In this document: piece after piece, positions 1 through 6,513 of the stretch
Numbering within the stretch: the first letter of the stretch is position 1
Layout of the letters: each line of letters starts with the position of its first letter
Assembly (NCBI GenBank): GCA_938008535.1
Contig: CALLKF010000019.1
Span: forward strand, 1-16,472
DNA: 16,472 nt
Source of the DNA: an uncultured Saprospirales bacterium
GTDB taxonomy: Bacteria > Bacteroidota > Bacteroidia > Chitinophagales > JADIYW01
Direction of reading: 5' to 3'
Position numbers and translations under genes: made by a program
Notes under the pieces: model-generated
What the model was told of the DNA's origin: nothing
Database searches by the model: none
The model's input: only the letters and a program-made list of their open reading frames with translations

Positions 1-192
1 AGTTTGTCCAATCGCAATTAGCAATGAAGAGTCACTTGCATACACGGAACGTAACTCTTCTCTGATTTTTGCATCAGGTTGTGTGGCTTTAATGATTAGC
101 CTCGCCATTTTTATAGCTAATTGCATTCCTTCATCGGGTGTTTTTGTAATTAGAGAATTGTTTGGTACTAAAAGAGTCTGTCTCATAATCAT
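1..192 (-). CDS. Unrecognised protein, N-terminal part only (runs off left edge)
   Basis: An open frame without a stop runs from an ATG at 192 to the window edge, giving 64 residues. A second in-frame ATG lies two codons later, at 186, and could be the true start. The visible protein begins MIMRQTLLVPNN and continues with an amphipathic stretch rich in Ala, Ile, Lys and Arg. It has no signal peptide, no membrane segment and no Cys pair. I do not recognise the family. It starts 9 bases after the stop codon of the zinc-ribbon/sigma-4 gene on the same strand, so the two are very probably co-transcribed. No Shine-Dalgarno is visible, which is normal in Bacteroidota. It does not resemble sigma region 2 in the part that can be read. 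Confidence 0.6.
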   Translation of the reverse strand, partial: MIMRQTLLVPNNSLITKTPDEGMQLAIKMARLIIKATQPDAKIREELRSVYASDSSLLIAIGQT

Positions 193-201
193 ACTTGATT
201 T

Positions 202-1035
202 TTATGATGTTAATTTTAACTTCATAGAATTTAAAATTCTTCTTTCTATTCTTGATACTTGAACTTGTGTTATTCCAAGTATTTTTGCAACTTGACTTTG
301 CGTTTTTTCCTTATAAAACCTTAGCATAATAACTTCTTTTTCTTTTTTATCTAATTCAATTCTTTCTTGCGCTAATTTGTCTTTTTCAATTTTTATTTTT
401 TGCTCAAAAGCCAATTGCAATGCATCGCGTTCTTGCTTTTCTTTTGCTACTAATTCTTGCTTTAATTGCTCTTGAATTTGTAACTCTTTCTCCAATTCTT
501 CGCGTTGTAATTGCTCTTGCTTTAGTTTTACCTGAAGTTGTATTTCTTTTTCTACTTGGTCACGTTCTAATTGTTCGTTCTTTAATTGTTCTTCTAATTG
601 CAATTCTTTTTCCAAACGTTCACGTTCTAAGCGTTCTTTTTCTAATTGAGTTTTGATTAAATTATCTTGAATTCTTTTTTCTTCTTCCAATTGTAATTGA
701 AACAATCGTTCCTGTTCTTCTTTTTCTTTTCTTTTTCTTTCTGCTTCTTCTTTTTCTTTTAATAATCGGATTTGATCTAAACGTTCGCGAAATTCCTGTT
801 CTTTTTGCTTGCGTTCTAATTGTTCTTTATAGCGCAATTCTTTTTCACGAATAATCAATTCACGAATTTCAGAATCTTCATCTTGATGTTTTGCAGCAAC
901 AATATCTGGCTGATAAATTAGAATAGCGTTGTTCTCTTTTTTATAAATAAGTTTGCCACATTTTTTGCAATACTTGCTTTTTCCTTCGTCGATAGGAATA
1001 ATTTCAAATGGTGTATGGCAATGTTTACAAAACAT
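202..1035 (-). CDS. Zinc-ribbon / coiled-coil / sigma-70 region 4 fusion protein
   Basis: The 277-residue protein has three parts. Residues 1-33 form a zinc ribbon with Cys pairs at 3/6 and 23/26. Residues about 50-225 are almost wholly Glu, Lys, Gln, Arg and Leu, a long coiled coil with three 20-residue tandem repeats at 141-200. Residues about 225-275 match region 4 of SigF/SigG-type sigma factors: a KEKEVIMLRFYKEKTQ helix, then the helix-turn-helix QVAKILGITQVQVSRIERR. From memory, this closely resembles the same stretch of Bacillus SigF. Regions 2 and 3, needed for core-polymerase binding and -10 melting, are absent. It is therefore not an ordinary sigma factor. It may be a DNA-binding or polymerase-associated regulator, or half of a split sigma factor. 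It starts one base after the stop of the upstream zinc-ribbon gene and precedes the truncated gene by 9 bases. The domain calls are firm; the role is unknown. Confidence 0.85.
   Translation of the reverse strand: MFCKHCHTPFEIIPIDEGKSKYCKKCGKLIYKKENNAILIYQPDIVAAKHQDEDSEIRELIIREKELRYKEQLERKQKEQEFRERLDQIRLLKEKEEAERKRKEKEEQERLFQLQLEEEKRIQDNLIKTQLEKERLERERLEKELQLEEQLKNEQLERDQVEKEIQLQVKLKQEQLQREELEKELQIQEQLKQELVAKEKQERDALQLAFEQKIKIEKDKLAQERIELDKKEKEVIMLRFYKEKTQSQVAKILGITQVQVSRIERRILNSMKLKLTS
436..615 (-). repeat. Three tandem 60-bp repeats encoding a 20-residue coiled-coil unit
   Basis: Residues 141-160, 161-180 and 181-200 of the sigma-4 fusion protein align without gaps. Units 1 to 3 begin LEKELQLEEQLK, VEKEIQLQVKLK and LEKELQIQEQLK. 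A partial, more divergent unit (LEKERLERER) precedes them. The repeat is visible in DNA as a recurring ttct/ttt-rich pattern on the plus strand. Such repeats can expand or contract, so coiled-coil length may vary between strains. Confidence 0.75.
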
Positions 1036-1036
1036 A

Positions 1037-1375
1037 TTAGATTAATTTAAGCGCACAGTTTTCACAATAATCATCATCAATGCTAATCTCATTTTTGCAC
1101 GCTGGACAAAATAATTTAGTGGTTGCTATTTTTTCGAAATTACTTTTTCTGAAAATTAAAACTTTAGAAATTTTAGTTGCTACTGCAATATCAGATGATG
1201 TATAATTATTTTCTTTTGGTGAAAATGTCAGTGTATCAATTTTTATCAATTCCCAATTTTCTTCAGCAACTTTATTTAAAACTTTTTCATAAGCATGTTC
1301 AACTACTAAAAGCGAATCATTTTCGCCATCAACATCAACTGATATTGCAACACATTTATAGGTAAAGTTTCCCAT
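1037..1375 (-). CDS. DUF4177-like protein with C-terminal zinc ribbon
   Basis: The 112-residue protein has two parts. Residues 5-77 read YKCVAIS, then a helix ending in KVAEENWELIKI, then a final strand KVLIFRK. This resembles the small DUF4177 fold (a Tyr-Lys strand, a helix ending in Gly/Asn-Trp-Glu-Leu, and a closing strand). Residues 88-112 are a zinc ribbon with CPAC at 90-93 and CENC at 104-107. There is no signal peptide or membrane segment, so the protein is probably cytoplasmic. It is the first gene of a same-strand cluster and is followed after one base by the zinc-ribbon/sigma-4 gene. Both proteins carry a zinc ribbon at one end, which suggests a shared partner or mutual contact. 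The zinc ribbon is seen directly; the DUF4177 assignment is a pattern match from memory, and the function is unknown. Confidence 0.8.
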   Translation of the reverse strand: MGNFTYKCVAISVDVDGENDSLLVVEHAYEKVLNKVAEENWELIKIDTLTFSPKENNYTSSDIAVATKISKVLIFRKSNFEKIATTKLFCPACKNEISIDDDYCENCALKLI

Positions 1376-1412
1376 TCAAAAATCGGTTCAATTTCAATAA
1401 CTAATTTCCATT

Positions 1413-1420
1413 CAAAAATA
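1413..1420 (-). promoter_or_regulatory. Possible -7 promoter element for the zinc-ribbon cluster
   Basis: Read on the minus strand this is TATTTTTG, a match to the Bacteroidota -7 consensus TAnnTTTG, about 38 bases before the ATG at 1375. No TTG is found at the usual distance upstream, and the region is A/T-rich, so this could be chance. Confidence 0.3.
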
Positions 1421-1527
1421 CAACTTAAAATAAGAATCAGTTGGAATGAAAATCGACATTATTCAAACAAGTGTTAATAAACAGGTGTTTGTATGTATTT
1501 GGTTTAAAATTGTTTGCTTTTAAGTTT

Positions 1528-3843
1528 CTAAAGCATTTTTACTTCAATCCAGCAATTGCTATTTCTGCCTTTGTCGTCGGTGCATGAAATTTTGAGTTTG
1601 CCTAAATTTGGTACTATGAAAACAGGTTTATTTTTTTCTTCCGTTTTTATAAATTGATTATTGATATACCACGAAACCATTTTTACATCATTGGCAGCTT
1701 GTGCTACCAACATCAGTTCTTGTTTGTCTTTTTGGTTGATGTAATAGGTGAGTCCGTTTACTGGTTTTACGATTTTCGGTTCATTATTTTCCTGCACTTT
1801 TGAACACAATAAATTGTGCGGTGGAATTTTTATGTACGGCAAATTATTCGTCTCAAAATACTGCACTAATTCTGGTGGATAATTTGGATATAGTTTTTCG
1901 ATATAACCAACGTTTGGCAAACACGATGCACAATACGAAATTGAACTATCGGCATTTACCCAAACTTTCTTCTGGTGTTCGCATTTTTTATTTGGACTTT
2001 TTCCTGGAATATACAACGCCATAATTTTGTCAGTACAATAATCATTTGGTACTTTTCCGCTTTCTGCGCAAACCCAACGATACTGCAATTCTTTCGGCTT
2101 TTTGAACCAATCTTTTTCAGTATTTTTTTTGCCAATAGCATTAAAAATTTGCAACAATAATGGTGTTGCAATATCTGCACCATTTAATTCTGGCACACCT
2201 TTTCCATCAAAATTTCCGCACCAAATTCCAACTGTATAATTATTATTGAAACCAATTGACCAAGCATCGCGTCTGCCATAAGATGTTCCAGTTTTCCATG
2301 CAATTTTTGGCATATTCAAAACGCTTTCAGAACGATTCGGCAAATCACTTCGTCGCAACATCGTCAATATTTTTGCTACCATATAATTCGCTGCTGGTGA
2401 TAAAATTTGTTGACTGTTTTTGTCTTCATCTTCTTTAGAAAAAATAGGTGCGAAGTATTTTCCATTATTTGCAAAAACAGCATACATACCAGTCAATTCT
2501 TCTAACGAAACACCGCAACCACCAAGCGCAGTTGATAATCCGAGTTTATCTTTGTCTTTTCTGATTTGTTTGAAATTAATTTTGTCTAAAATTTCGGTGA
2601 GTGTTTTTACTTCAATAGCATTCAAAACTTTTACTGCTGGAATATTTAATGATTGCGCCAACGCATCAGCTAAAGCAACTTGTCCATGAAAATGTTCATC
2701 ATAATTTTCTGGTGTGTAACCATCAAAGTTTACTGGTACATCCGAAATAACAGAACGCGGCGTGTATATACCTTTATCAAAAGCTAAACCGTAAATCATT
2801 GGTTTTAACGTGCTGCCTGGCGAACGAACTGCTTTCACGCCATCAACTTGTCCAAGCGTGGCATTGCTATAAAAATCAGGCGATCCGACATAAGTAATGA
2901 CTTGATGTGTTTGATTATCAATGATAAAAACGGCTGCATTTTTGATGTCTTTAAATTGTAATACCTGCGAGTAATTATGCATAATTTCTTCTACTTCTAA
3001 CTGCATATTATAATTGATATGCGATTCGATAATAGGTTGGGATGGAAATCTCTTTTTCATTCTGATACAAAAATGAGGCGCGAACTTTGGCGGCGAACGA
3101 CGAAATGCGATTAATGGTTCATCAATAGCATCTGCAATATCTTCTTCTTTAAATAAATGATTTTTTCTAAATTTTTTCAGCCAGCGATTGCGTTCTTGTT
3201 GTATGTAATCATTCTTTCTCCCAAGCACTAAAGTATTTGGTCTGTTTGGAATAATGGTTAGTGTAGTAATTTCTGCAATGCTGAGCTGCTGCGGACTTTT
3301 TCCAAAATAAATAAACGCGGCAGATTTTGCACCTTCAATATTGCTTCCATACGGAACCAAATTTAAATATAATTGCAAGATTTCTTTTTTTGAAAAATGC
3401 CATTCTAATTGCAAAGCACGAAACATTTCTTTTAGTTTTGAAAACACAGTTCGTTGTTTTGGCTCCAACATTCTGGCAACTTGCATCGTAATAGTTGATG
3501 CACCTGATGTTCGTTTATGTTTAATAGTATTATTAAAAAATGCGCGTCCAACTGCAACAGGATTGATGCCGAAATGCCAGTAAAACCAGCGGTCTTCTTT
3601 GTTTAAAAATGCTTTTTGTAAGTTCGGTGTAATTTCATCGAGCTTGGTGTACATGCGCCATTTATCATCATTCGTTAAAAATGAATACAGTACAGTTCCG
3701 TCTTCTGCTTCAATAATGGTTGAGTAATCTCGATTCGTATGTAATGGAAAAATGACATCAAAAAGATTAAACAACAACACAAATACAAGCAAGCTAAAAA
3801 TCTTGTTCTGCTGTTTTAGTAATAATGATTTGAGTTGATTCAT
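1528..3843 (-). CDS. pbpC: Penicillin-binding protein 1C (bifunctional peptidoglycan synthase)
   Basis: This 771-residue class A penicillin-binding protein polymerises lipid II and can cross-link the strands, acting on the periplasmic face of the inner membrane. A single N-terminal membrane anchor spans about residues 15-33. The GT51 glycosyltransferase domain shows the catalytic-Glu motif EDRWFYWHFGI (Glu83), GASTITMQ (114-121) and the LQLYLNLVPYG motif (156-166). The transpeptidase domain has SxxK at Ser344-Lys347, SLN at 398-400 and KTGT at 517-520, all intact. A Cys-containing segment follows (Cys592, 603, 621, 638, 641), then a C-terminal beta domain (about 685-771) typical of PBP1C. In many bacteria the partner is an alpha-2-macroglobulin-like gene next to pbpC. 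None lies beside it here, since the upstream neighbour is the cbpA/cbpM pair. The gene seems to be transcribed alone. Confidence 0.95.
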   Translation of the reverse strand: MNQLKSLLLKQQNKIFSLLVFVLLFNLFDVIFPLHTNRDYSTIIEAEDGTVLYSFLTNDDKWRMYTKLDEITPNLQKAFLNKEDRWFYWHFGINPVAVGRAFFNNTIKHKRTSGASTITMQVARMLEPKQRTVFSKLKEMFRALQLEWHFSKKEILQLYLNLVPYGSNIEGAKSAAFIYFGKSPQQLSIAEITTLTIIPNRPNTLVLGRKNDYIQQERNRWLKKFRKNHLFKEEDIADAIDEPLIAFRRSPPKFAPHFCIRMKKRFPSQPIIESHINYNMQLEVEEIMHNYSQVLQFKDIKNAAVFIIDNQTHQVITYVGSPDFYSNATLGQVDGVKAVRSPGSTLKPMIYGLAFDKGIYTPRSVISDVPVNFDGYTPENYDEHFHGQVALADALAQSLNIPAVKVLNAIEVKTLTEILDKINFKQIRKDKDKLGLSTALGGCGVSLEELTGMYAVFANNGKYFAPIFSKEDEDKNSQQILSPAANYMVAKILTMLRRSDLPNRSESVLNMPKIAWKTGTSYGRRDAWSIGFNNNYTVGIWCGNFDGKGVPELNGADIATPLLLQIFNAIGKKNTEKDWFKKPKELQYRWVCAESGKVPNDYCTDKIMALYIPGKSPNKKCEHQKKVWVNADSSISYCASCLPNVGYIEKLYPNYPPELVQYFETNNLPYIKIPPHNLLCSKVQENNEPKIVKPVNGLTYYINQKDKQELMLVAQAANDVKMVSWYINNQFIKTEEKNKPVFIVPNLGKLKISCTDDKGRNSNCWIEVKML

Positions 3844-4013
3844 TTATTCTGTAACGCAATATACTACAAACGCAGAAAGTTATAAAATCATTCCAAACTT
3901 ATGGATTTTATTTTTGAACCACAAAAGAAAAAGAGGAAACAAAACGTGTCTGCTGACAGGTAGAGAAAAGTCATGAAAATCCTACAATCAAATAAATCAG
4001 GGTTTAAACAATT

Positions 4014-4307
4014 TCAATGTTCGTAGAAACGCAATTTATTTTTTAGCGAACTTATTTCGGTTTCTTTGCTGCTGAGTTTTTCTAAAAGGTTGAGAACTAC
4101 ATCAATTCCAACCATATTTATTTCAAGTTCATGATATAACCGAACAATTTTTTCGACATCGGTAATTTTATCCTGATGTATATACAGCGTTTTTTTAATA
4201 GTAACAACTTCAATTAAACCAATTTCATGTAAGTCACTAAAAAAAGACATTTCTACCTGATAATGCGAACATAATTCATCTAAAGGTATGAAGTTTTTTG
4301 TGCTCAT
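4014..4307 (-). CDS. CbpM-like chaperone modulator (MerR-type fold)
   Basis: This 97-residue protein has an N-terminal MerR-like winged-helix pattern (FIPLDELCSHYQVEMSFFSDLHEIGLI), a strand YIHQDKI, a middle helical segment and a C-terminal coiled coil (LLEKLSSKETEISSLKNKL). This is the layout of CbpM, which binds the J-domain of CbpA and restrains its co-chaperone activity. The start codon overlaps the stop of the J-domain gene by 4 bases, so translational coupling is likely and the pairing supports the assignment. The length is close to the usual CbpM size of about 100 residues. A DNA-binding MerR relative is possible but less likely given the partner gene. Confidence 0.85.
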   Translation of the reverse strand: MSTKNFIPLDELCSHYQVEMSFFSDLHEIGLIEVVTIKKTLYIHQDKITDVEKIVRLYHELEINMVGIDVVLNLLEKLSSKETEISSLKNKLRFYEH

Positions 4308-5194
4308 AACGTTCTTAATTTAGAAAGTTCTGTAAATAATGCTCTTTCTTTTTCAGTAAGATTGGTTGGTAAGACAATGTTATATGTGATATATAAATCA
4401 CCAAACACGCCTTCTTTTTTATACACCGGAAAACCTTTTCCTTTGAGTTTTACTTTGGTGCCGTTTTGTGTTTCTGGTTTTACTTTTAGCGTTACGTTGC
4501 CATCAAAAGTATCTACGTTTATGTTGCCGCCAAGCATTGCTTTGTATAAATCTAAATCGACAGTTGTATACAAATTATCGTTATCGAGTTTGAATTTTGT
4601 GTCATTCTCAATTATAAATTTAATCAGTAAATCGCCTTTGGGTCCACCATTCATTCCTTCGCCACCATGGCCGATAATTCTTAAAACTTGTTCGTTTTTT
4701 AATCCAGCAGGAATCGTGAACCGAACATTTTTTCCATTAATAATTATGGTGTGTTTGTGTGTTGTATAAACATCACGAATGTTTAATTTCAATTCTGCGT
4801 TTAAATCTTGTCCTTTGTATTTTACTTGCGCGCGGTTTCCTCTTGAAGCACCACCACCAAACATGGATTCAAAAAAATCGGAATAATCATTATCTGAAGA
4901 ACCGCCATAATTGCTTTGCTGACTTCTGTTGTATTGCTGCTGTTCCTTTTGTTTATCTAATTCATCGGCATGTTTCCAGTCTTTGCCGTATTTGTCGTAT
5001 TTTTTTCTGTTTTCAGGATTGCTTAAGACCTCATTGGCTTCGTTGATTTCTTTAAACTTTGCTACTGCTACTGCATCATTTGGATTTAAATCTGGATGAT
5101 ATTTTCTTGCCATTTTCCGATATGCTTTTTTGATATCGTCAATGGTTGCGCTTTTATCAATTTCGAGAATTTTATAATAATCTATGAATGCCAT
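4304..5194 (-). CDS. cbpA: CbpA-like J-domain co-chaperone
   Basis: This 296-residue DnaJ-family protein of the type lacking the zinc-finger domain stimulates the DnaK ATPase and delivers clients. The J-domain covers residues 4-70 with the essential HPD at 33-35. A Gln/Lys-rich linker is followed by a Gly/Phe-type segment with SDFFESMFGGG (105-115). The two C-terminal substrate-binding beta domains run from about 124 to 288, including GHGGEGMNGGPKGDLLIKF (176-194) and the GKGFPVYKKEGVFGDLYI segment. No CxxCxGxG repeats are present, which separates it from DnaJ proper. It is followed by the overlapping cbpM-like gene. E. coli CbpA also binds curved DNA; whether this one does cannot be told from sequence. 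Confidence 0.92.
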   Translation of the reverse strand: MAFIDYYKILEIDKSATIDDIKKAYRKMARKYHPDLNPNDAVAVAKFKEINEANEVLSNPENRKKYDKYGKDWKHADELDKQKEQQQYNRSQQSNYGGSSDNDYSDFFESMFGGGASRGNRAQVKYKGQDLNAELKLNIRDVYTTHKHTIIINGKNVRFTIPAGLKNEQVLRIIGHGGEGMNGGPKGDLLIKFIIENDTKFKLDNDNLYTTVDLDLYKAMLGGNINVDTFDGNVTLKVKPETQNGTKVKLKGKGFPVYKKEGVFGDLYITYNIVLPTNLTEKERALFTELSKLRTL

Positions 5195-5260
5195 TTAGTT
5201 GGTTGCTGTTTGAACAAGTAAGTTACGATAAAAAAATTGCATATTATTTTTTTGTTTACA

Positions 5261-5268
5261 CAAAGATA
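5261..5268 (-). promoter_or_regulatory. Possible -7 promoter element for cbpA-cbpM
   Basis: The minus strand reads TATCTTTG, an exact match to TAnnTTTG, about 67 bases before the cbpA ATG. No clear TTG lies about 19-20 bases further upstream, so only half of the promoter is supported. Confidence 0.4.
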
Positions 5269-5314
5269 TAAATAGAATGAAGCTCAGAAAGTTTGATTTT
5301 TGAAAAACATTTTT

Positions 5315-5476
5315 ACCACTTAAGAAGCTCAAGGAACATTAAAATAAATAAAGAAATATTTTTTGAATCAAAAGAAAACTAAAGAATAAAAGCTTTGCTT
5401 TTACTGTGTGTTCTGATTTATTAATTCAAAAACTTTTTTTACTATTACCTTTAGCTTCTTAAGTTTCTTAAGTGGT
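5315..5476. repeat. 162-bp element with 19-bp imperfect terminal inverted repeats (MITE-like)
   Basis: The 319-base gap 5195-5513 contains no credible gene. It holds an element whose ends are inverted copies. The left arm 5315-5333 (accacttaagaagctcaag) and the right arm 5458-5476 (cttaagtttcttaagtggt, inverted) match at 17 of 19 positions, with the outer 12 perfect. Inside lie a 7-bp hairpin with a 3-base loop (5387-5403) and a further cttaag copy near the right arm (5453-5463 reads agcttcttaag). No coding capacity is seen. It could be a miniature transposable element or another dispersed palindromic repeat. Alternatively it could be a folded transcript end beyond phnA, whose stop at 5514 lies just outside. 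I see no convincing target-site duplication. Confidence 0.5.
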
Positions 5477-5513
5477 TATTTTTTTTGATTTATTTTTCTT
5501 AGGTTATAAGAAA

Positions 5514-6092
5514 CTATCCTTTTCTCAAATACTTGGTTAGAATAACTATCATTTGTCCTTCGATTTTGCCTTCAATTTGTTCGTGGTTATCGTGTACTAA
5601 ACGAATGTTTTTTACTACAGTGCCTAATTTTGCATTTACATTTGAACCTTTTACATCTAATGATTTTGTGAGCACAACTGTATCGCCGTTTTGCAATACA
5701 TTTCCATTGGCATCTTTATGAACTTCTACCTCGCTTGAAATTTCATGGTCGCCTGTAGATTTTGCCCAAGCCATCATCTCGTCATCAAAATATAATAAAT
5801 CCAATGCATCAATGGCCCAGCTTTCGTTTCTTAATCTACTGAGTAAACGCCATGAAACTACTTGTACTGCTGGTACTTCGCTCCACATACTTTCTAATAA
5901 ACAATTCCAGTGTTTGCTATCTAATGCTTCTTTTTTGTTGAGTTGCGCGCTGCAAGTTTCGCAAACTAAGATGCTGTCGCCAATGCGTTGTTGTGGATTT
6001 GGTGGTACATCGTACACACTTAAATTGTTGGTTGCTGAGCACAATTCGCATTGATTGTTGCTGCGTGTTTTTAATTCTGTTTCTAAGCTCAT
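5514..6092 (-). CDS. PhnA/YjdM family zinc-ribbon protein
   Basis: This 192-residue protein has an N-terminal zinc ribbon (CELC at 15-18, CETC at 44-47). A middle helical part (about 55-115) is Trp-rich. The C-terminal PhnA domain is typical (HKDANGNVLQNGDTVVLTKS at 125-144, then KGSNVNAKLGTVVKNIRLV, and the IEGQMIVILTKYLRK end). The name PhnA is historical. The E. coli homologue (YjdM) lies near phosphonate genes but is not part of C-P lyase, and a phosphonoacetate hydrolase role belongs to an unrelated enzyme. Some annotation pipelines call this family an alkylphosphonate utilisation protein without good support. No phosphonate gene is nearby here. It appears to be a single-gene unit with its own -7 element. 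Confidence 0.88.
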   Translation of the reverse strand: MSLETELKTRSNNQCELCSATNNLSVYDVPPNPQQRIGDSILVCETCSAQLNKKEALDSKHWNCLLESMWSEVPAVQVVSWRLLSRLRNESWAIDALDLLYFDDEMMAWAKSTGDHEISSEVEVHKDANGNVLQNGDTVVLTKSLDVKGSNVNAKLGTVVKNIRLVHDNHEQIEGKIEGQMIVILTKYLRKG

Positions 6093-6110
6093 TTTTTATT
6101 TATGTTGGTG

Positions 6111-6118
6111 CAAAAGTA
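6111..6118 (-). promoter_or_regulatory. Possible -7 promoter element for the PhnA-family gene
   Basis: The minus strand reads TACTTTTG followed by CA, an exact TAnnTTTG match in a context often seen in Bacteroidota, about 19 bases before the ATG at 6092. A matching TTG at the -33 position is not evident. Confidence 0.4.
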
Positions 6119-6159
6119 ACGAATATATATTGTCGTTCATAATTACCTCAATTTGTATG

Positions 6160-6513
6160 CTATTCTTCTTTTTTGACTTTGTTAATATGTATCATCATGG
6201 CAACTAAAAATCCAATTGCAGCAATTAATGTTACATATGGTAAAAACTTTTTACCTTCTTCAAAATAGACATATGAAGTTAAAAAAAGTGAGATGCTTTC
6301 GAATAAGTGAATTCCAATTAATATTAAATGATTTTTTGTATTGGTAATTTTTTGATAAACAAAGTAACCTAAAATTATTGTTCCCATTAATAATATCATC
6401 CAACCAATAAAAATATGATTGTGCTCAATTTTGTCTAAACCTTTAGGAATTAATACAAGAGCAACTAAAATATGTTGAATGGAAAATAAATTTGATTTGA
6501 TTTTGGTGTTCAT
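6160..6513 (-). CDS. Small four-helix membrane protein, unknown function
   Basis: The 117-residue protein has four predicted membrane helices, at about 12-24, 34-53, 61-83 and 90-110, with a basic/acidic tail (NKVKKEE). I recognise no catalytic motif or family. Its ATG overlaps the stop of the upstream CPBP protease gene by 4 bases, so the two are almost certainly co-translated and may work together in the membrane. It could be a substrate, partner or protective factor of the protease, but that is inference from position only. Codon use is as A/T-rich as its neighbours. Confidence 0.8.
   Translation of the reverse strand: MNTKIKSNLFSIQHILVALVLIPKGLDKIEHNHIFIGWMILLMGTIILGYFVYQKITNTKNHLILIGIHLFESISLFLTSYVYFEEGKKFLPYVTLIAAIGFLVAMMIHINKVKKEE

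Noticed and set aside
420..656. Plus-strand 78-codon open frame rich in Leu, Ile and Val, looking like a membrane protein
   Set aside because: It is the antisense reading of the Lys/Glu/Gln coiled-coil codons of the sigma-4 fusion gene, whose complement gives Leu/Phe/Ile/Val codons. No independent gene signal is present.
1376..1527. Near-direct repeat (aacaagtgtt / aacaggtgtt) in the gap behind pbpC
   Set aside because: A ten-base repeat with a mismatch in A/T-rich DNA is expected by chance and has no associated structure.
3941..3962. Small palindrome (TGTC-tgct-GACA) between pbpC and cbpM, resembling a degenerate dispersed repeat
   Set aside because: Only four paired bases with a four-base loop. 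It is too short to call a repeat or terminator without other copies to compare.
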